Notes: generated by a model not told the origin, from the sequence alone. 64,000 nucleotides of DNA from Silanimonas sp021297925 (GCA_027532825.1 JAPZTL010000008.1:186001-250000); one strand, 5' to 3'; shown: positions 41,935 to 50,626, counted from the first letter of the stretch. Program-made: numbers and translations.

Positions 41935-42212
41935 CAGTGGTCATCCTCGTCGTCGAGAACGTGGACGTCGCCGTCGGCGAACTCGAAGGTCAATCGCCAG
42001 TTGCCGTTGACCATGATCGACCACTGTTTCTTCCGATCTCCCTTCAAGGGGTGGAGACGGAAGCCGGGGAGGTCAAGGTCCTCGAGGCAACGAGCGGTGT
42101 CCAGCGCCGCGAGTTGCATGCGAAGCCGGGAGGCGTGGCTTGCGCGGATTCCGGCGGTCGAGCCCGTCTCGAAGAACCGGCGCAATCCCTTGTGCCTGAA
42201 CGACTTGATCAT
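41934..42212 (-). CDS. higB: HigB-type mRNA interferase toxin
   Basis: The 92-residue protein belongs to the RelE/HigB superfamily: MIKSFRHKGLRRFFETG at the start, RLRMQLAALDTARCLEDLDL, GFRLHPLKGDRKKQWSIMV and NWRLTFEFADGD. It should cut ribosome-bound mRNA unless bound by HigA. The ATG overlaps the coaE stop by 4 bases (ATGA), so the toxin is translationally linked to an essential gene. Codon use is less GC-biased than in coaE, in keeping with later acquisition. Confidence 0.9.
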   Translation of the reverse strand: MIKSFRHKGLRRFFETGSTAGIRASHASRLRMQLAALDTARCLEDLDLPGFRLHPLKGDRKKQWSIMVNGNWRLTFEFADGDVHVLDDEDDH

Positions 42213-42859
42213 CCATGCATCGTAGACTGTTGCGCATCACGCAACAAGCGGGCGTCGAGCCGCGCGACCGCGGCGGCGAGGTCCCCGGGGGTCCCGAGGT
42301 TCACCAGCACGTCGTCCGCCATGGCGAGACGGGCCGGGCGCGGCGCCTGCGCGCCGATCATCCGCTCGGCCAGCGCGTCGTCGATGCCGTCGCGGGCCTG
42401 CAATCGCGCGCGCTGCACCGCGGCCGGCACGTCGACGACGACGATGCGGTCGAGCATCGGCCAGGTGCGCCGGCCGCCGCCCTCGGCGAGCAGCGGGATG
42501 TCCATGACCACGTAAGGGGTGGTCGCGCGCGCCGCGGCCTGCAGCATCCAGTCGCGGATGCGCGGGTGCAGGAACGTTTCGAGGCGACGCCGGGCGGCCT
42601 CGTCGCCGAAGACCCGCTGGCGCAGGGCCGCCCGGTCGAGCTGGCCGTCGGCGCCGACGACGGCCGGACCGAAGGCGTCGGCCACTTCCGCGAGGCCCCC
42701 GCTGCCCGGGGCGACGACGGCCCGGGCCGCGAGGTCGGCATCGACGACGCAGCCCGGGTGCAGGGCCTCGAAGGCCCGCGCGGCGGTCGACTTGCCCGAG
42801 GCGATGCCGCCGGTCAGGCCGTAGACCGGCCGGGGCGAAAGGGTGTCGGCGGCCACCAT
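42209..42859 (-). CDS. coaE: Dephospho-CoA kinase
   Basis: CoaE phosphorylates dephospho-CoA in the last step of coenzyme A synthesis. The 216-residue P-loop kinase has VYGLTGGIASGKSTAARAFE, DADLAARAVVAPGSGGL, FLHPRIRDWM and YVVMDIPLLAEGG. It follows pilD, as in Pseudomonas and Xanthomonas. Its stop overlaps higB, which is not the usual neighbour. Confidence 0.95.
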   Translation of the reverse strand: MVAADTLSPRPVYGLTGGIASGKSTAARAFEALHPGCVVDADLAARAVVAPGSGGLAEVADAFGPAVVGADGQLDRAALRQRVFGDEAARRRLETFLHPRIRDWMLQAAARATTPYVVMDIPLLAEGGGRRTWPMLDRIVVVDVPAAVQRARLQARDGIDDALAERMIGAQAPRPARLAMADDVLVNLGTPGDLAAAVARLDARLLRDAQQSTMHG

Positions 42860-42887
42860 GGACAGGACGGCGTCGTGCCCGGACCGG

Positions 42888-43766
42888 TCAGGGGGCGGCG
42901 CCCGCCGGCAGCATCAGGGCCCAGTAGCCGGCCATGATCTGCGGGCCGGCCATGAACCAGATCCACCCGGCGATCGCCAGGAAGGGGCCGAAGGGGATCG
43001 GCGTGGCGCGGTCGCGCCCTTGGATCGCCAGTGCCGTGCCGCCGATGACGGCTCCCACCAGCGAGGACATCAGCACGATCGGCAGGATGGCCGAGGCGCC
43101 GCACCACGCGCCCAGCGCCGCCAACAGCTTGAAGTCGCCGTAGCCCATGCCTTCCTTGCCGGTCAGCAGGCGGAAGCCGTGGTAGACCGTCCACAGGCTG
43201 AGGTAGCCCGCCAGCGCCCCGAGGATGGCCGAGTGCGGCGGCACGTAGAGCGTGGTGACGCTGGCCGCGATGCCCAGCCACAGCAGCGGGTAGGTCAGGT
43301 CGTCCGGCAGGTACTTCGTCCGCCAGTCGATGCCCGCCAGCGCGACCAGCATCCCGGTGAACACCAGAGCGCCGGCGGCTTCCAGCCCCGTGCCGAAGCG
43401 CCACACGCAGGCGGCGAAGGCGAAGCCGGTGAGCGCCTCCACGATCGGGTACTGCACCGAGATCGGTGCCTTGCAGGCGCGGCAGCGACCACGCAAGGCC
43501 AACCAGCTGACCAGCGGGATGTTCTCGTACCACGCCAGCCGGTGCCCGCAGTGCGGGCAGGCCGAACGTTCCACGACCAGCCCCGGCGGGGCCGGGGCCG
43601 CGTCCTCCGGCAGTTCCAAGAGGTCCCGCGCATCGCGCTTCCAGGCCCAGAACAGGCGCGGGGGCAGTCGCAGGATGACGACGTTGAGGAAGCTGCCGAC
43701 CAGCAGGCCGAAGAGCCCGGCGACGGCTGCGGCCGTCGCGCGGTCGGCAAGAAGCGCGTCCAGCAC
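42888..43766 (-). CDS. pilD: Type IV prepilin peptidase PilD
   Basis: PilD cleaves and N-methylates prepilins and type II secretion pseudopilins at the inner membrane. The 292-residue protein has about eight membrane helices. A cytoplasmic zinc site has two cysteine pairs (CPHC and CRAC), and the catalytic aspartates lie in AGIDWRTKYLPDDLTYP and GMGYGDFKLLAALG. It starts 3 bases after pilC. It may also serve a type II system for proteins such as the S8 protease encoded here. Confidence 0.95.
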   Translation of the reverse strand: MLDALLADRATAAAVAGLFGLLVGSFLNVVILRLPPRLFWAWKRDARDLLELPEDAAPAPPGLVVERSACPHCGHRLAWYENIPLVSWLALRGRCRACKAPISVQYPIVEALTGFAFAACVWRFGTGLEAAGALVFTGMLVALAGIDWRTKYLPDDLTYPLLWLGIAASVTTLYVPPHSAILGALAGYLSLWTVYHGFRLLTGKEGMGYGDFKLLAALGAWCGASAILPIVLMSSLVGAVIGGTALAIQGRDRATPIPFGPFLAIAGWIWFMAGPQIMAGYWALMLPAGAAP

Positions 43767-43769
43767 CGG

Positions 43770-45020
43770 TCAGATCGCCTGGCCGAGCTTGAAGATCGGC
43801 AGGTACATGGCGATGACCATGCCGCCGACGATAACTCCCAGCACAGAGATGATGAAGGGCTCCATCAGGCTGGTCAGGGTGTCAACAGCATTGTTCACTT
43901 CCTGCTCGTAGTACTCCGCGACCTTGAACAGCATGGAGTCCAGCGCGCCGGATTCCTCGCCGATACCGACCATCTGCACGACCATGGGCGGGAAGAGGCT
44001 GGCCTGCTTCATGGCCAGGTTCAGCGCGTAGCCCACGGCGACTTCGTCGCGGACCTTGGCCACCGCCTCGTCGTAAATGATGCTGCCTGTGGCGCCGGCC
44101 ACGGTGTCGAGCGCCTCGACCAGCGGCACACCGGCCTTGAAGGTCAGGGCCAGCGTGCGGGCGAAGCGGGAGATCGCCGACTGGTGCAGGATCTGGCCGA
44201 CCACCGGCACCTTCAGCATCAGACGATCGACCGTACGTTGCACATTCATCGAGCGTCTGTAGGTCAGAAGGAACGCAAAACCGGCGCCGCCAGCGACCAT
44301 GAGCATCCACCACCAGTTGCCCAGCATGAAGTCCGATGCGCTCACGTACATCAGCGTGAAGGCTGGGAGGTCGGCGCCGAAGCTGGCGAACGTGCTCTTG
44401 AACTGCGGGATCACGTACATCAACAAAATCAGACTGACGATCAGGCCGACGGCCAGCACGCTGGCTGGGTAAAACAGCGCTTTCTTGATCTTGCCCTTCA
44501 GGGCCTCGATGCGTTCGAGGTAGGTTGCGAGGGTGTCCAGCACGGTGTCCAGCACGCCGGCGCCTTCGCCGGCCTTGACCAGGTTGCGGTACAGCTCGTT
44601 GAACTGCATCGGGTGGGCCTTCAACGCTTCGCTGAAGGCCGAGCCGCCGGCCACGTCGTCGCGCAAGCTCTTCAGCAGCTGGGCGAACTTCGGGTTCTTC
44701 TGTCCATTGGCGAGGATCTCGAGGCTCTGCACCATTGGCACGCCGGAGGCCATCATCGTGGCCATCTGCCGGCTGAAGAAGGTGATGTCGGCAGGCCCGA
44801 CGGTCTTGCCGGCGCTGCCGAACAGCGGCTTGGGCTTGGGCTTGATGGTACCCGGGGTCATGCCCTGCTTGCGCAGCTCGGACTTGACGAAGTTGGCGGA
44901 CTTGGCCGCCATCTCGCCCTTGATGGTCTTGCCTCGCTTGTCGGTGGCGACCCAGACGAAATCGGCAAGCGGGTTCTCGCGCGGGGCGGGTTTCTTCGCG
45001 GTCTTGGCGGCGGCGGCCAT
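43770..45020 (-). CDS. pilC: Type IV pilus inner-membrane platform protein PilC
   Basis: PilC is the GspF-family platform on which the PilB motor acts. The 416-residue protein has two cytoplasmic GspF domains (FFSRQMATMMASGVPMVQSL and ISRFARTLALTFKAGVPLVE) and three membrane helices around residues 180, 225 and 385. Length and pattern are normal. It lies 3 bases after pilB and 3 bases before pilD. Confidence 0.95.
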   Translation of the reverse strand: MAAAAKTAKKPAPRENPLADFVWVATDKRGKTIKGEMAAKSANFVKSELRKQGMTPGTIKPKPKPLFGSAGKTVGPADITFFSRQMATMMASGVPMVQSLEILANGQKNPKFAQLLKSLRDDVAGGSAFSEALKAHPMQFNELYRNLVKAGEGAGVLDTVLDTLATYLERIEALKGKIKKALFYPASVLAVGLIVSLILLMYVIPQFKSTFASFGADLPAFTLMYVSASDFMLGNWWWMLMVAGGAGFAFLLTYRRSMNVQRTVDRLMLKVPVVGQILHQSAISRFARTLALTFKAGVPLVEALDTVAGATGSIIYDEAVAKVRDEVAVGYALNLAMKQASLFPPMVVQMVGIGEESGALDSMLFKVAEYYEQEVNNAVDTLTSLMEPFIISVLGVIVGGMVIAMYLPIFKLGQAI

Positions 45021-45023
45021 GGC

Positions 45024-46745
45024 TTAGTCCTTGGTGACCCGGTTCATCTCGGCCAGGCTGATCAGCCCGGCCTTGACCTTGTTGATGGCGGAGCGGCGCA
45101 GGTCGCCGATGCCTTCCTTCGCGCAGACGATGCCGATGTCCATGGCATTGCCGCCCTCGAGGATGATCTTCTGGATGTCCTCGGTCATCGGCATCACCTG
45201 GTAGATGCCGACGCGGCCCTTGTAGCCGCCGTTGCACTCGTCGCAGCCGACCGGTTCGTGCACGTCGAGCCCGCCCACGCATTCCTCGGGCGAGAAGCCT
45301 TCGGACACCAGCGCGGCCTGCGGGATGTGCACCTTGCGCTTGCAGTCGTGCAGCCGGCGGGCGAGGCGCTGGGCGATGATCAGCGTGACCGAGCTGGTGA
45401 TGTTGTAGGGCGCGATGCCCATGTTCATCAGGCGGGCGATGGTCTGCGGCGCGTCATTGGTGTGCAGCGTCGAGAGCACCAGATGGCCGGTCTGCGCGGC
45501 CTTGACGGCGATCTCGGCGGTCTCGAGGTCGCGGATTTCGCCGACCATGATCACGTCCGGGTCTTGGCGCAGGAAACTGCGCAGGGCCGCGGCGAAGTTC
45601 ATCCCCTTCTTCGGGTTCATCTGCACCTGGTTGATGCCCGGCACCCGGATCTCGACCGGGTCCTCGGCGGTGCTGATGTTGCGCTCCTCGGTATTGAGGA
45701 TGTTCAGGCCCGTGTACAGCGACACCGTTTTGCCCGAGCCGGTGGGGCCCGTGACCAGGATCATGCCGTAGGGCTTGTCGAGCGCATCGAGGTAGAGCTG
45801 CTTCTGCTGGTCCTCGTAGCCCAGCTTGTCGATGCCCATCTTGGCGGCGCTGCCGTCCAGGATGCGCAGCACCGTCTTCTCGCCGAACAGGGTGGGGCAG
45901 GTGGACACGCGGAAGTCCATCTGCTTGGTCTTGCTGATGTTGAGCTTGATGCGGCCGTCCTGCGGCAGGCGCTTCTCGGCGATGTCGAGGCCGGACATCA
46001 CCTTCAGGCGGGCCGTGATGCGCGGCCCCAGCTTCACCGGCGCGCGGGAGACGATCTTCAGCACGCCGTCCATGCGGAAGCGCACGCGGAAGTCGGTCTC
46101 GTAAGGCTCGAAGTGCAGGTCGGAGGCGCCGCGCTTGATCGCGTCCAGCAGCATCTTGTTGACAAACTTGACGACCGGCGTGTCGTCGCCCTTGGCGTCG
46201 GTGCCGCCGCCGGCCTCGCGGTCGTCGTCGCCAGCCTCGGCGTCGAGGCCTTCGAGGCCCTCGTCGTCCCCACCGGCGTCCAGCGCATCGACGGCGGTGA
46301 AGGCCCGGTCGATCGCCCGCTTCAGTTGCTCCTCGTCGACCAGGATCGGTTCGACGGTGGCGCCGGCCGCGAACTGGATCTCCTCGATGGCCCGGGTGTT
46401 GGTCGGGTCGGAGATCGCGAGGAAAAGCCGGCTGCCGCGCTTGAAGAGGGGCAGCACGCCGTGCTTGGTGACCAGCTCTTCGCTGATGGCCTTCAACGGC
46501 GCCCGGGCCAGGTCGTAGGCGTTGATCTCCAGCAGCGGAATGCCGAACTCGACGCTGTTGGCGGCCGCGACTGCCCCGGTGGAGACCAAGCGCTTGTCGA
46601 GCAGCCAGCGCGGCACAGGCACCTTGGCCTTAGGGGCTTCCTCGAGCGCCCTCCGGGCGTCCGCCTCGGACAGGGCCCCATCCATGACGAGGCGCCGGGC
46701 GAGACCCGTGATGCCGGCCAGGTTGGGGGAGGGCTGGGCGTTCAT
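45024..46745 (-). CDS. pilB: Type IV pilus assembly ATPase PilB
   Basis: PilB is the hexameric extension motor. The 573-residue protein has the N-terminal GSPII_E region, an acidic low-complexity insert near residues 175-200 (GDDDREAGGGTDAKGDD), Walker A GPTGSGKTVSLY, the Asp box, Walker B PDVIMVGEIRDLETAEIAV and a tetracysteine zinc site (CKRK, then CDEC). The ATG at 46745 is chosen over upstream codons that code for no conserved residues. A promoter-like site and a terminator separate it from pilA. Confidence 0.95.
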   Translation of the reverse strand: MNAQPSPNLAGITGLARRLVMDGALSEADARRALEEAPKAKVPVPRWLLDKRLVSTGAVAAANSVEFGIPLLEINAYDLARAPLKAISEELVTKHGVLPLFKRGSRLFLAISDPTNTRAIEEIQFAAGATVEPILVDEEQLKRAIDRAFTAVDALDAGGDDEGLEGLDAEAGDDDREAGGGTDAKGDDTPVVKFVNKMLLDAIKRGASDLHFEPYETDFRVRFRMDGVLKIVSRAPVKLGPRITARLKVMSGLDIAEKRLPQDGRIKLNISKTKQMDFRVSTCPTLFGEKTVLRILDGSAAKMGIDKLGYEDQQKQLYLDALDKPYGMILVTGPTGSGKTVSLYTGLNILNTEERNISTAEDPVEIRVPGINQVQMNPKKGMNFAAALRSFLRQDPDVIMVGEIRDLETAEIAVKAAQTGHLVLSTLHTNDAPQTIARLMNMGIAPYNITSSVTLIIAQRLARRLHDCKRKVHIPQAALVSEGFSPEECVGGLDVHEPVGCDECNGGYKGRVGIYQVMPMTEDIQKIILEGGNAMDIGIVCAKEGIGDLRRSAINKVKAGLISLAEMNRVTKD

Positions 46746-46771
46746 GCTGTTGCAGTCCAAACTAAGCGTAG

Positions 46772-46799
46772 ACAATACCGCAGTTGGCGTTGTCGCCAA
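46772..46799 (-). promoter_or_regulatory. Candidate pilB promoter
   Basis: On the minus strand TTGGCG (46799-46794) is followed after 16 bases by TATTGT (46777-46772). The -35 box lies within one arm of a 7-base palindrome, GTTGGCG-ACAA-CGCCAAC (46783-46800). It lies downstream of the pilA terminator, so pilBCD can be expressed apart from pilA. Confidence 0.45.
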
Positions 46800-46821
46800 C
46801 CTTGCGGCCAAGTCCAGTAAC

Positions 46822-46854
46822 AAAAAAAGGACGCCCCGTTACGGGGGCGTCCTT
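46822..46854 (-). terminator. Intrinsic terminator of pilA
   Basis: On the minus strand AAGGACGCCCC and GGGGCGTCCTT form a perfect 11-base stem around a 6-base loop, followed by seven T. It is the best intrinsic terminator of the window and lies 26 bases after the pilA stop. It should separate abundant pilA mRNA from pilBCD. Confidence 0.9.
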
Positions 46855-46880
46855 GTGATCTAGCCGGGGAGCAGCGGACG

Positions 46881-47321
46881 TTAGCAGCCGCCCTGACCCG
46901 GACGGTAACCGCGTGCGGCGTTGCAACTGGTCCCGGTGTTCGCCCAGTTGATCGTTGCAGCGTTCACGGTCGGCGTCCAGATGATCGTCAGGTTGGCACC
47001 GCCGCTGCTGGCCGTGGCCCCCGAGGTCGCCGTGATCACGCCGTTGGTGATCGACGTGAGCGCCGTCACGTTCCGGGTCGCGATGAAGCCGGCGACCGCT
47101 GGGATGCCGTTGGTACCGGCGTTGCAGCCCGTCGCCGTCTGGAGGTCCGTGATGCACTGGGCTACAGCTTGCTTGAAGCTCTCGAGTTCAGCGCCGGCTG
47201 CTGCCGCGCGAGTGCGCGAGATGTAGTCCTGATACTGCGGAACGGCGACCGCGGCGAGGATGCCGACGATCGCGACGACGATCATCAGTTCGATGAGGGT
47301 GAAGCCCTGCTGGTTCTTCAT
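46881..47321 (-). CDS. pilA: Type IV major pilin
   Basis: The 146-residue prepilin has the class III leader MKNQQG, cut before FTLIELMIVVAIVGILAAVA, with E5 of the mature protein in place. The globular domain has a cysteine in CITDLQTATGC and two cysteines near the C-terminus (CNAARGYRPGQGGC) that could form the D-region loop. The ATG at 47321 is fixed by the short leader. The gene sits between pilR and pilB and has its own terminator. Codon use is less GC-rich than in neighbours, as often seen for pilins. Confidence 0.93.
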   Translation of the reverse strand: MKNQQGFTLIELMIVVAIVGILAAVAVPQYQDYISRTRAAAAGAELESFKQAVAQCITDLQTATGCNAGTNGIPAVAGFIATRNVTALTSITNGVITATSGATASSGGANLTIIWTPTVNAATINWANTGTSCNAARGYRPGQGGC

Positions 47322-47382
47322 GGTGGTAACCCCTAGCGAGTGGTGGTGGTTTGTGTCCGGGAGCGTGTGGTGGCACCCGTCG

Positions 47383-47398
47383 GTGCCGGACCCGGCAC
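47383..47398. promoter_or_regulatory. Hairpin in the pilA leader
   Basis: GTGCCGG and CCGGCAC pair perfectly over 7 bases with a 2-base centre. It lies about 62 bases before the pilA start, within the presumed 5-prime untranslated region. It may stabilise the mRNA or be an operator. Confidence 0.35.
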
Positions 47399-47453
47399 GT
47401 GGCGTACCTTGACGCAACCCGGGCGGCGAGGGAACCGCGGCATTGTGACGGGT

Positions 47454-47469
47454 TGCAAAAGTCGCGGCT
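47454..47469 (-). promoter_or_regulatory. Imperfect sigma-54-like promoter of pilA
   Basis: On the minus strand AGCCGCG-ACTT-TTGCA fits the -12 half (TTGCA) of the TGGCACG-N4-TTGCA consensus. At -24 it has GC in place of the nearly invariant GG. It lies about 133 bases before the pilA ATG. In Pseudomonas pilA is driven by sigma-54 with PilR. The imperfect -24 box fits the odd PilR encoded next door. Confidence 0.35.
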
Positions 47470-47536
47470 TCCCTTGCTGGCCGCGCCCCGATGTGGGCCC
47501 CGGCACGTCAGAAAGTGACGCAGGGCGGCGGCTCTC

Positions 47537-48919
47537 TCACTCGATGCCCAGCTTCTTGAGCTTGTAGCGCAGGGCCCGGAAGGTGATGCCCAGGGCTGCG
47601 GCCGTGCGCGTGCGGTTCCAGCGATGGGCGTCGAGGGCCTTGACGATGGCCTCCCGCTCGATCTGCTCCAGCACCTGCGGCAGGGCGCCGGCCGCCTTGG
47701 CGCGGGCGAGGGCATCGGTGATGGCGGGCAGGGGGGCGTCGGCCTCGGGGCTGTCGGGGCCGTCCGCCGGCGAGGCGGGCGGGCGGGCGGTGCCGCTCGG
47801 CAGGTCGAGGTCGGCGGTGCGGATCATCGGGCCGTCGGCCAGCGCCATCGCGCGTTCCAGCACGGTCTCCAGCTCACGGACGTTGCCGGGGAAGGCGTAG
47901 GCCCGCAGGGCGGCGACGGCCTCGTCCGACAGCGTCGGCGCCGGCTCGTTGCCGGCGAGGCGGGCGAGCAGGGTCGCGGCCAGCGGGGCAAGGTCCTCGG
48001 GGCGGTCCCGCAGCGCGGGCACGGGCACGGTGACCACGTTGATGCGGTAGTAAAGGTCGCCGCGGAAGCGCCCGTCCTCCACGAGCTTCGCAAGGTCGCG
48101 GGCGCAGGCCGACAGCACCCGGACGTCGATGGGCACCTCGGCGGTGCCGCCGACGGGCCGGACGGCCTTGTCCTGCAGCACGCGCAGGAGCTTGACCTGC
48201 ACGTGCACGGGCAGGTCGGCCACCGCGTCGAGGAACAGGGTGCCGCCGCTGGCCGCGCGGAACAGGCCGTCGGTGGCGGCGGCCGCGCCGCCGCCGGCCT
48301 GGCCGAACAGCTCGGTCTCCAGCCGGTCCGGGGCGACGGCACCGCAGTCGACGGAAACAAAGGGGCCGTCCTTGCGTGGGCCCTGGGCGTGGATCAGCCG
48401 GGCCACCAGTTCCTTGCCGGAACCGGGCTCGCCGTGCAGGTGCACCGGGGCCTGGCTTCGGGCCACCTTGGTGATGCGCTCGCGCAGCTGCTGCAGGGCG
48501 GGCGAATCGCCGACCAGCTTGGGGCCGGCCGCCTCGGTGGCCTTGCGCTGCACCTGCAGGTTCAGGGCGTGGGTGACCAGTTGCCGCAGCACCGCGAGAT
48601 CAACCGGCTTGGTCACGAAATCGAACGCCCCGGCCTTCAGTGCCGCGACGGCGGCTTCGACGTTGCCGTGGGCGGTCATCATGGCCACGGCCGTGCGCGG
48701 GTGGCCGGTGGCGATCTCTTCGACCAGCGCCAGGCCGTTGCCGTCCGGCAGGCGCATGTCGGTGATGCAGAGGTCGAAGTCCTGCCGGACGAGCTGGGCG
48801 CGGGCGGCGGCGAGGTCGGCGGCGGTTTCGACACGCAGGCCCATGCGCGACAGGGCGAGGGCGACCAGGTCGCGGATGTCGCGTTCGTCGTCGACGATCA
48901 GGGCGCTGCGGCTCAGCAT
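47537..48919 (-). CDS. pilR: Type IV pilus response regulator PilR, with altered sigma-54 activation motifs
   Basis: The 460-residue NtrC-type protein has a receiver (LIVDDERDIRDL, CITDMRLPDGNGL, VTKPVDLAVL), an AAA+ domain with Walker A GEPGSGKELVARLIHAQG, and a Fis-type helix-turn-helix (NRTRTAAALGITFRALRYKL). Two core motifs are lost. After ELFG (residues 203-206) the sigma-54-contacting GAFTGA loop is replaced by QAGGGAAAATD (207-217), about three residues shorter than in known PilR. Walker B reads LFLDAV, with A232 where the catalytic glutamate should be. Genomic codons confirm both. It may act without remodelling sigma-54. Confidence 0.88.
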   Translation of the reverse strand: MLSRSALIVDDERDIRDLVALALSRMGLRVETAADLAAARAQLVRQDFDLCITDMRLPDGNGLALVEEIATGHPRTAVAMMTAHGNVEAAVAALKAGAFDFVTKPVDLAVLRQLVTHALNLQVQRKATEAAGPKLVGDSPALQQLRERITKVARSQAPVHLHGEPGSGKELVARLIHAQGPRKDGPFVSVDCGAVAPDRLETELFGQAGGGAAAATDGLFRAASGGTLFLDAVADLPVHVQVKLLRVLQDKAVRPVGGTAEVPIDVRVLSACARDLAKLVEDGRFRGDLYYRINVVTVPVPALRDRPEDLAPLAATLLARLAGNEPAPTLSDEAVAALRAYAFPGNVRELETVLERAMALADGPMIRTADLDLPSGTARPPASPADGPDSPEADAPLPAITDALARAKAAGALPQVLEQIEREAIVKALDAHRWNRTRTAAALGITFRALRYKLKKLGIE

Positions 48920-48965
48920 CGTGGGGGACAGGCCTTGGGTGGCGCCAGTGTACGCGGGACGCGGC

Positions 48966-50555
48966 TCACGGCGTCCGGCCCGGCAGGCGGATGCGGAAGC
49001 TGGCGCCGCCCTCGAGGACCGGCTGGAAACGGAGTTGCCCTTGGTTAGCCTCGCAGAGCTGGCGCGCGATGTAGAGCCCGAGCCCGGTGCCGTGCTCGCT
49101 GGTGGTGAAGAACGGCTCGAACAGGCGGGCGACGACCGCGGGCGGGATGCCGGGGCCGTGGTCGATGACCTCGATGTCGACCCGGTCGGTGCCGCCGTCG
49201 CCGGCCGATGCGCGGAGCTGGATCCGCGCCGGCTGTCCGGGCTGGCGGCCGTGGTCGCGGGCGTTGTCCACCAGCACGGTCAGCACCTGCTCCAGATGTC
49301 GGGGATCGGCGACGACGGCGAGCGGCGGCGCCTCCAGCACCTCGATGCGGTCCGCTCCCAGCGGGTGCGCGGTCGCGTAATCGTCGGTGAAGCGGTGCAG
49401 GGCCGCGGGCAGCGGGATCGGCTCGGCCTGCGCGGGCTCGCGGCGGGCAAGGCCCAGCACGCTGTCGATGATGCCGTCCATGCGCCGGCACTGGCCGAGG
49501 ATGATCTCCAGCAATCGCCGGTCCGCGGGCGGCAGGACGGGGGACTCCTCCAGCAGCTGCGAGGCATGCACGATCGCCCCCAAGGGATTGCGGATTTCGT
49601 GGGCGATGCCGGCGCCGAGCCGGCCCAGAGTCGCCAGCGTCAGCGCTTCGGCCCTCGCCGAGTAGACGCGGCTGTCGTCGAGGAACACGAGGTACAGCTC
49701 GTCCGTGCGTCCGGTGGCGGCGAAGCGCGGCAGCAGTTCCGGGCCGTCCTCCTCCGCGCGGAAGGGCTGGGGGGAGCGGGCCGGCTCGGTCCGCCAGAGC
49801 CGGAGCTGGCGATCCAGGTCCGGGTGCAGGTCCTCGAGGCGCGGCGCGTCCTCGCGGGCGCCGAGCAGGGCCCAGGCCGCCTCGTTGAATCGGCGGATCC
49901 GATGCTGGCCGTCGACCACGAGCACGCCGGTGCGCATGCGCCGGATCACCAGTTCATTGAGATCGGTGAGGTCCAGCAGCTGGCTGCCGCGCTCCTCGGC
50001 CAGGGCCTGCGTGCGCTGCAGCTCGCGGCGCAGGAACTGGGCGAGCCCGGCGCCGGCGAGGTAGCAGGCGGTGAACATCGTCGGCTGGAACAGGGTCTTC
50101 GCGTCGCCGCCGTGCGCGAGCATCGCCTCCGCGAAGACGGCGAGGGCCGCCAGCACCGCGAGGGAGAAGGCGAGCCGGGGGCCGACGATCAGGCTGCCGA
50201 TGGTGATGTTGAACAGCAGCATCAGGCCGATGGCGGCATCCAGCCCCTGCTGCGCGGCCATGGCCATCGCCGCGGCCACCACGTCGAGCGCCATGCCCCA
50301 GCCCGCCGTCGCCACCAGGTCGACCTCGGCCCGGCGCCCCCAGGCGAGCAGGGCGAGCGACAGGCCGAGGTACGCGGCGGCGGTGGCCCGGAGGACCGGC
50401 TCGTCCGCGGCCTCCACCATGCCGATGCTGGCCGGGACCAGGGCCACGGTGCCCAGCAGCACCGCTTCCAGCACCCGGTACAGGTTGACGCCGTAGAGCT
50501 CGCGCCGTTGGATGCTGGCGGGAGGCAGCTGGCGGGAAGATCGGACGAAGCGCAT
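48966..50555 (-). CDS. pilS: Type IV pilus sensor kinase PilS
   Basis: PilS is the membrane partner of PilR and in Pseudomonas senses pilin in the membrane. The 529-residue protein has about six N-terminal membrane helices (residues 20-190), a PAS-like domain (MRTGVLVVDGQHRIRRFNEA) and a HisKA helix with the phospho-acceptor histidine in GAGIAHEIRNPLGAI. The ATPase domain carries VLVDNARDHG, DHGPGIP and GTGLGLYIARQL. All catalytic motifs look intact, unlike those of PilR. It ends 46 bases before pilR and is divergent from sucC. Confidence 0.93.
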   Translation of the reverse strand: MRFVRSSRQLPPASIQRRELYGVNLYRVLEAVLLGTVALVPASIGMVEAADEPVLRATAAAYLGLSLALLAWGRRAEVDLVATAGWGMALDVVAAAMAMAAQQGLDAAIGLMLLFNITIGSLIVGPRLAFSLAVLAALAVFAEAMLAHGGDAKTLFQPTMFTACYLAGAGLAQFLRRELQRTQALAEERGSQLLDLTDLNELVIRRMRTGVLVVDGQHRIRRFNEAAWALLGAREDAPRLEDLHPDLDRQLRLWRTEPARSPQPFRAEEDGPELLPRFAATGRTDELYLVFLDDSRVYSARAEALTLATLGRLGAGIAHEIRNPLGAIVHASQLLEESPVLPPADRRLLEIILGQCRRMDGIIDSVLGLARREPAQAEPIPLPAALHRFTDDYATAHPLGADRIEVLEAPPLAVVADPRHLEQVLTVLVDNARDHGRQPGQPARIQLRASAGDGGTDRVDIEVIDHGPGIPPAVVARLFEPFFTTSEHGTGLGLYIARQLCEANQGQLRFQPVLEGGASFRIRLPGRTP

Positions 50556-50597
50556 GCCCGCACTGTAGCGGCCCCGCCGGCGGCGCGGCGGCCGTCT

Positions 50598-50626
50598 TTG
50601 CCTTCCCGGACCCGAGCGACGACAAT
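50598..50626 (+). promoter_or_regulatory. Candidate sucC promoter
   Basis: TTGCCT (50598-50603) and GACAAT (50621-50626) are spaced by 17 bases, about 85 bases before the sucC ATG. It lies in the 154-base gap shared with divergent pilS. Confidence 0.5.

Noticed and set aside
42843..46820. A 4-kb open frame on the plus strand over coaE, pilD, pilC and pilB
   Set aside because: It mirrors the codon pattern of the pil genes and has no recognisable domain or start signal.
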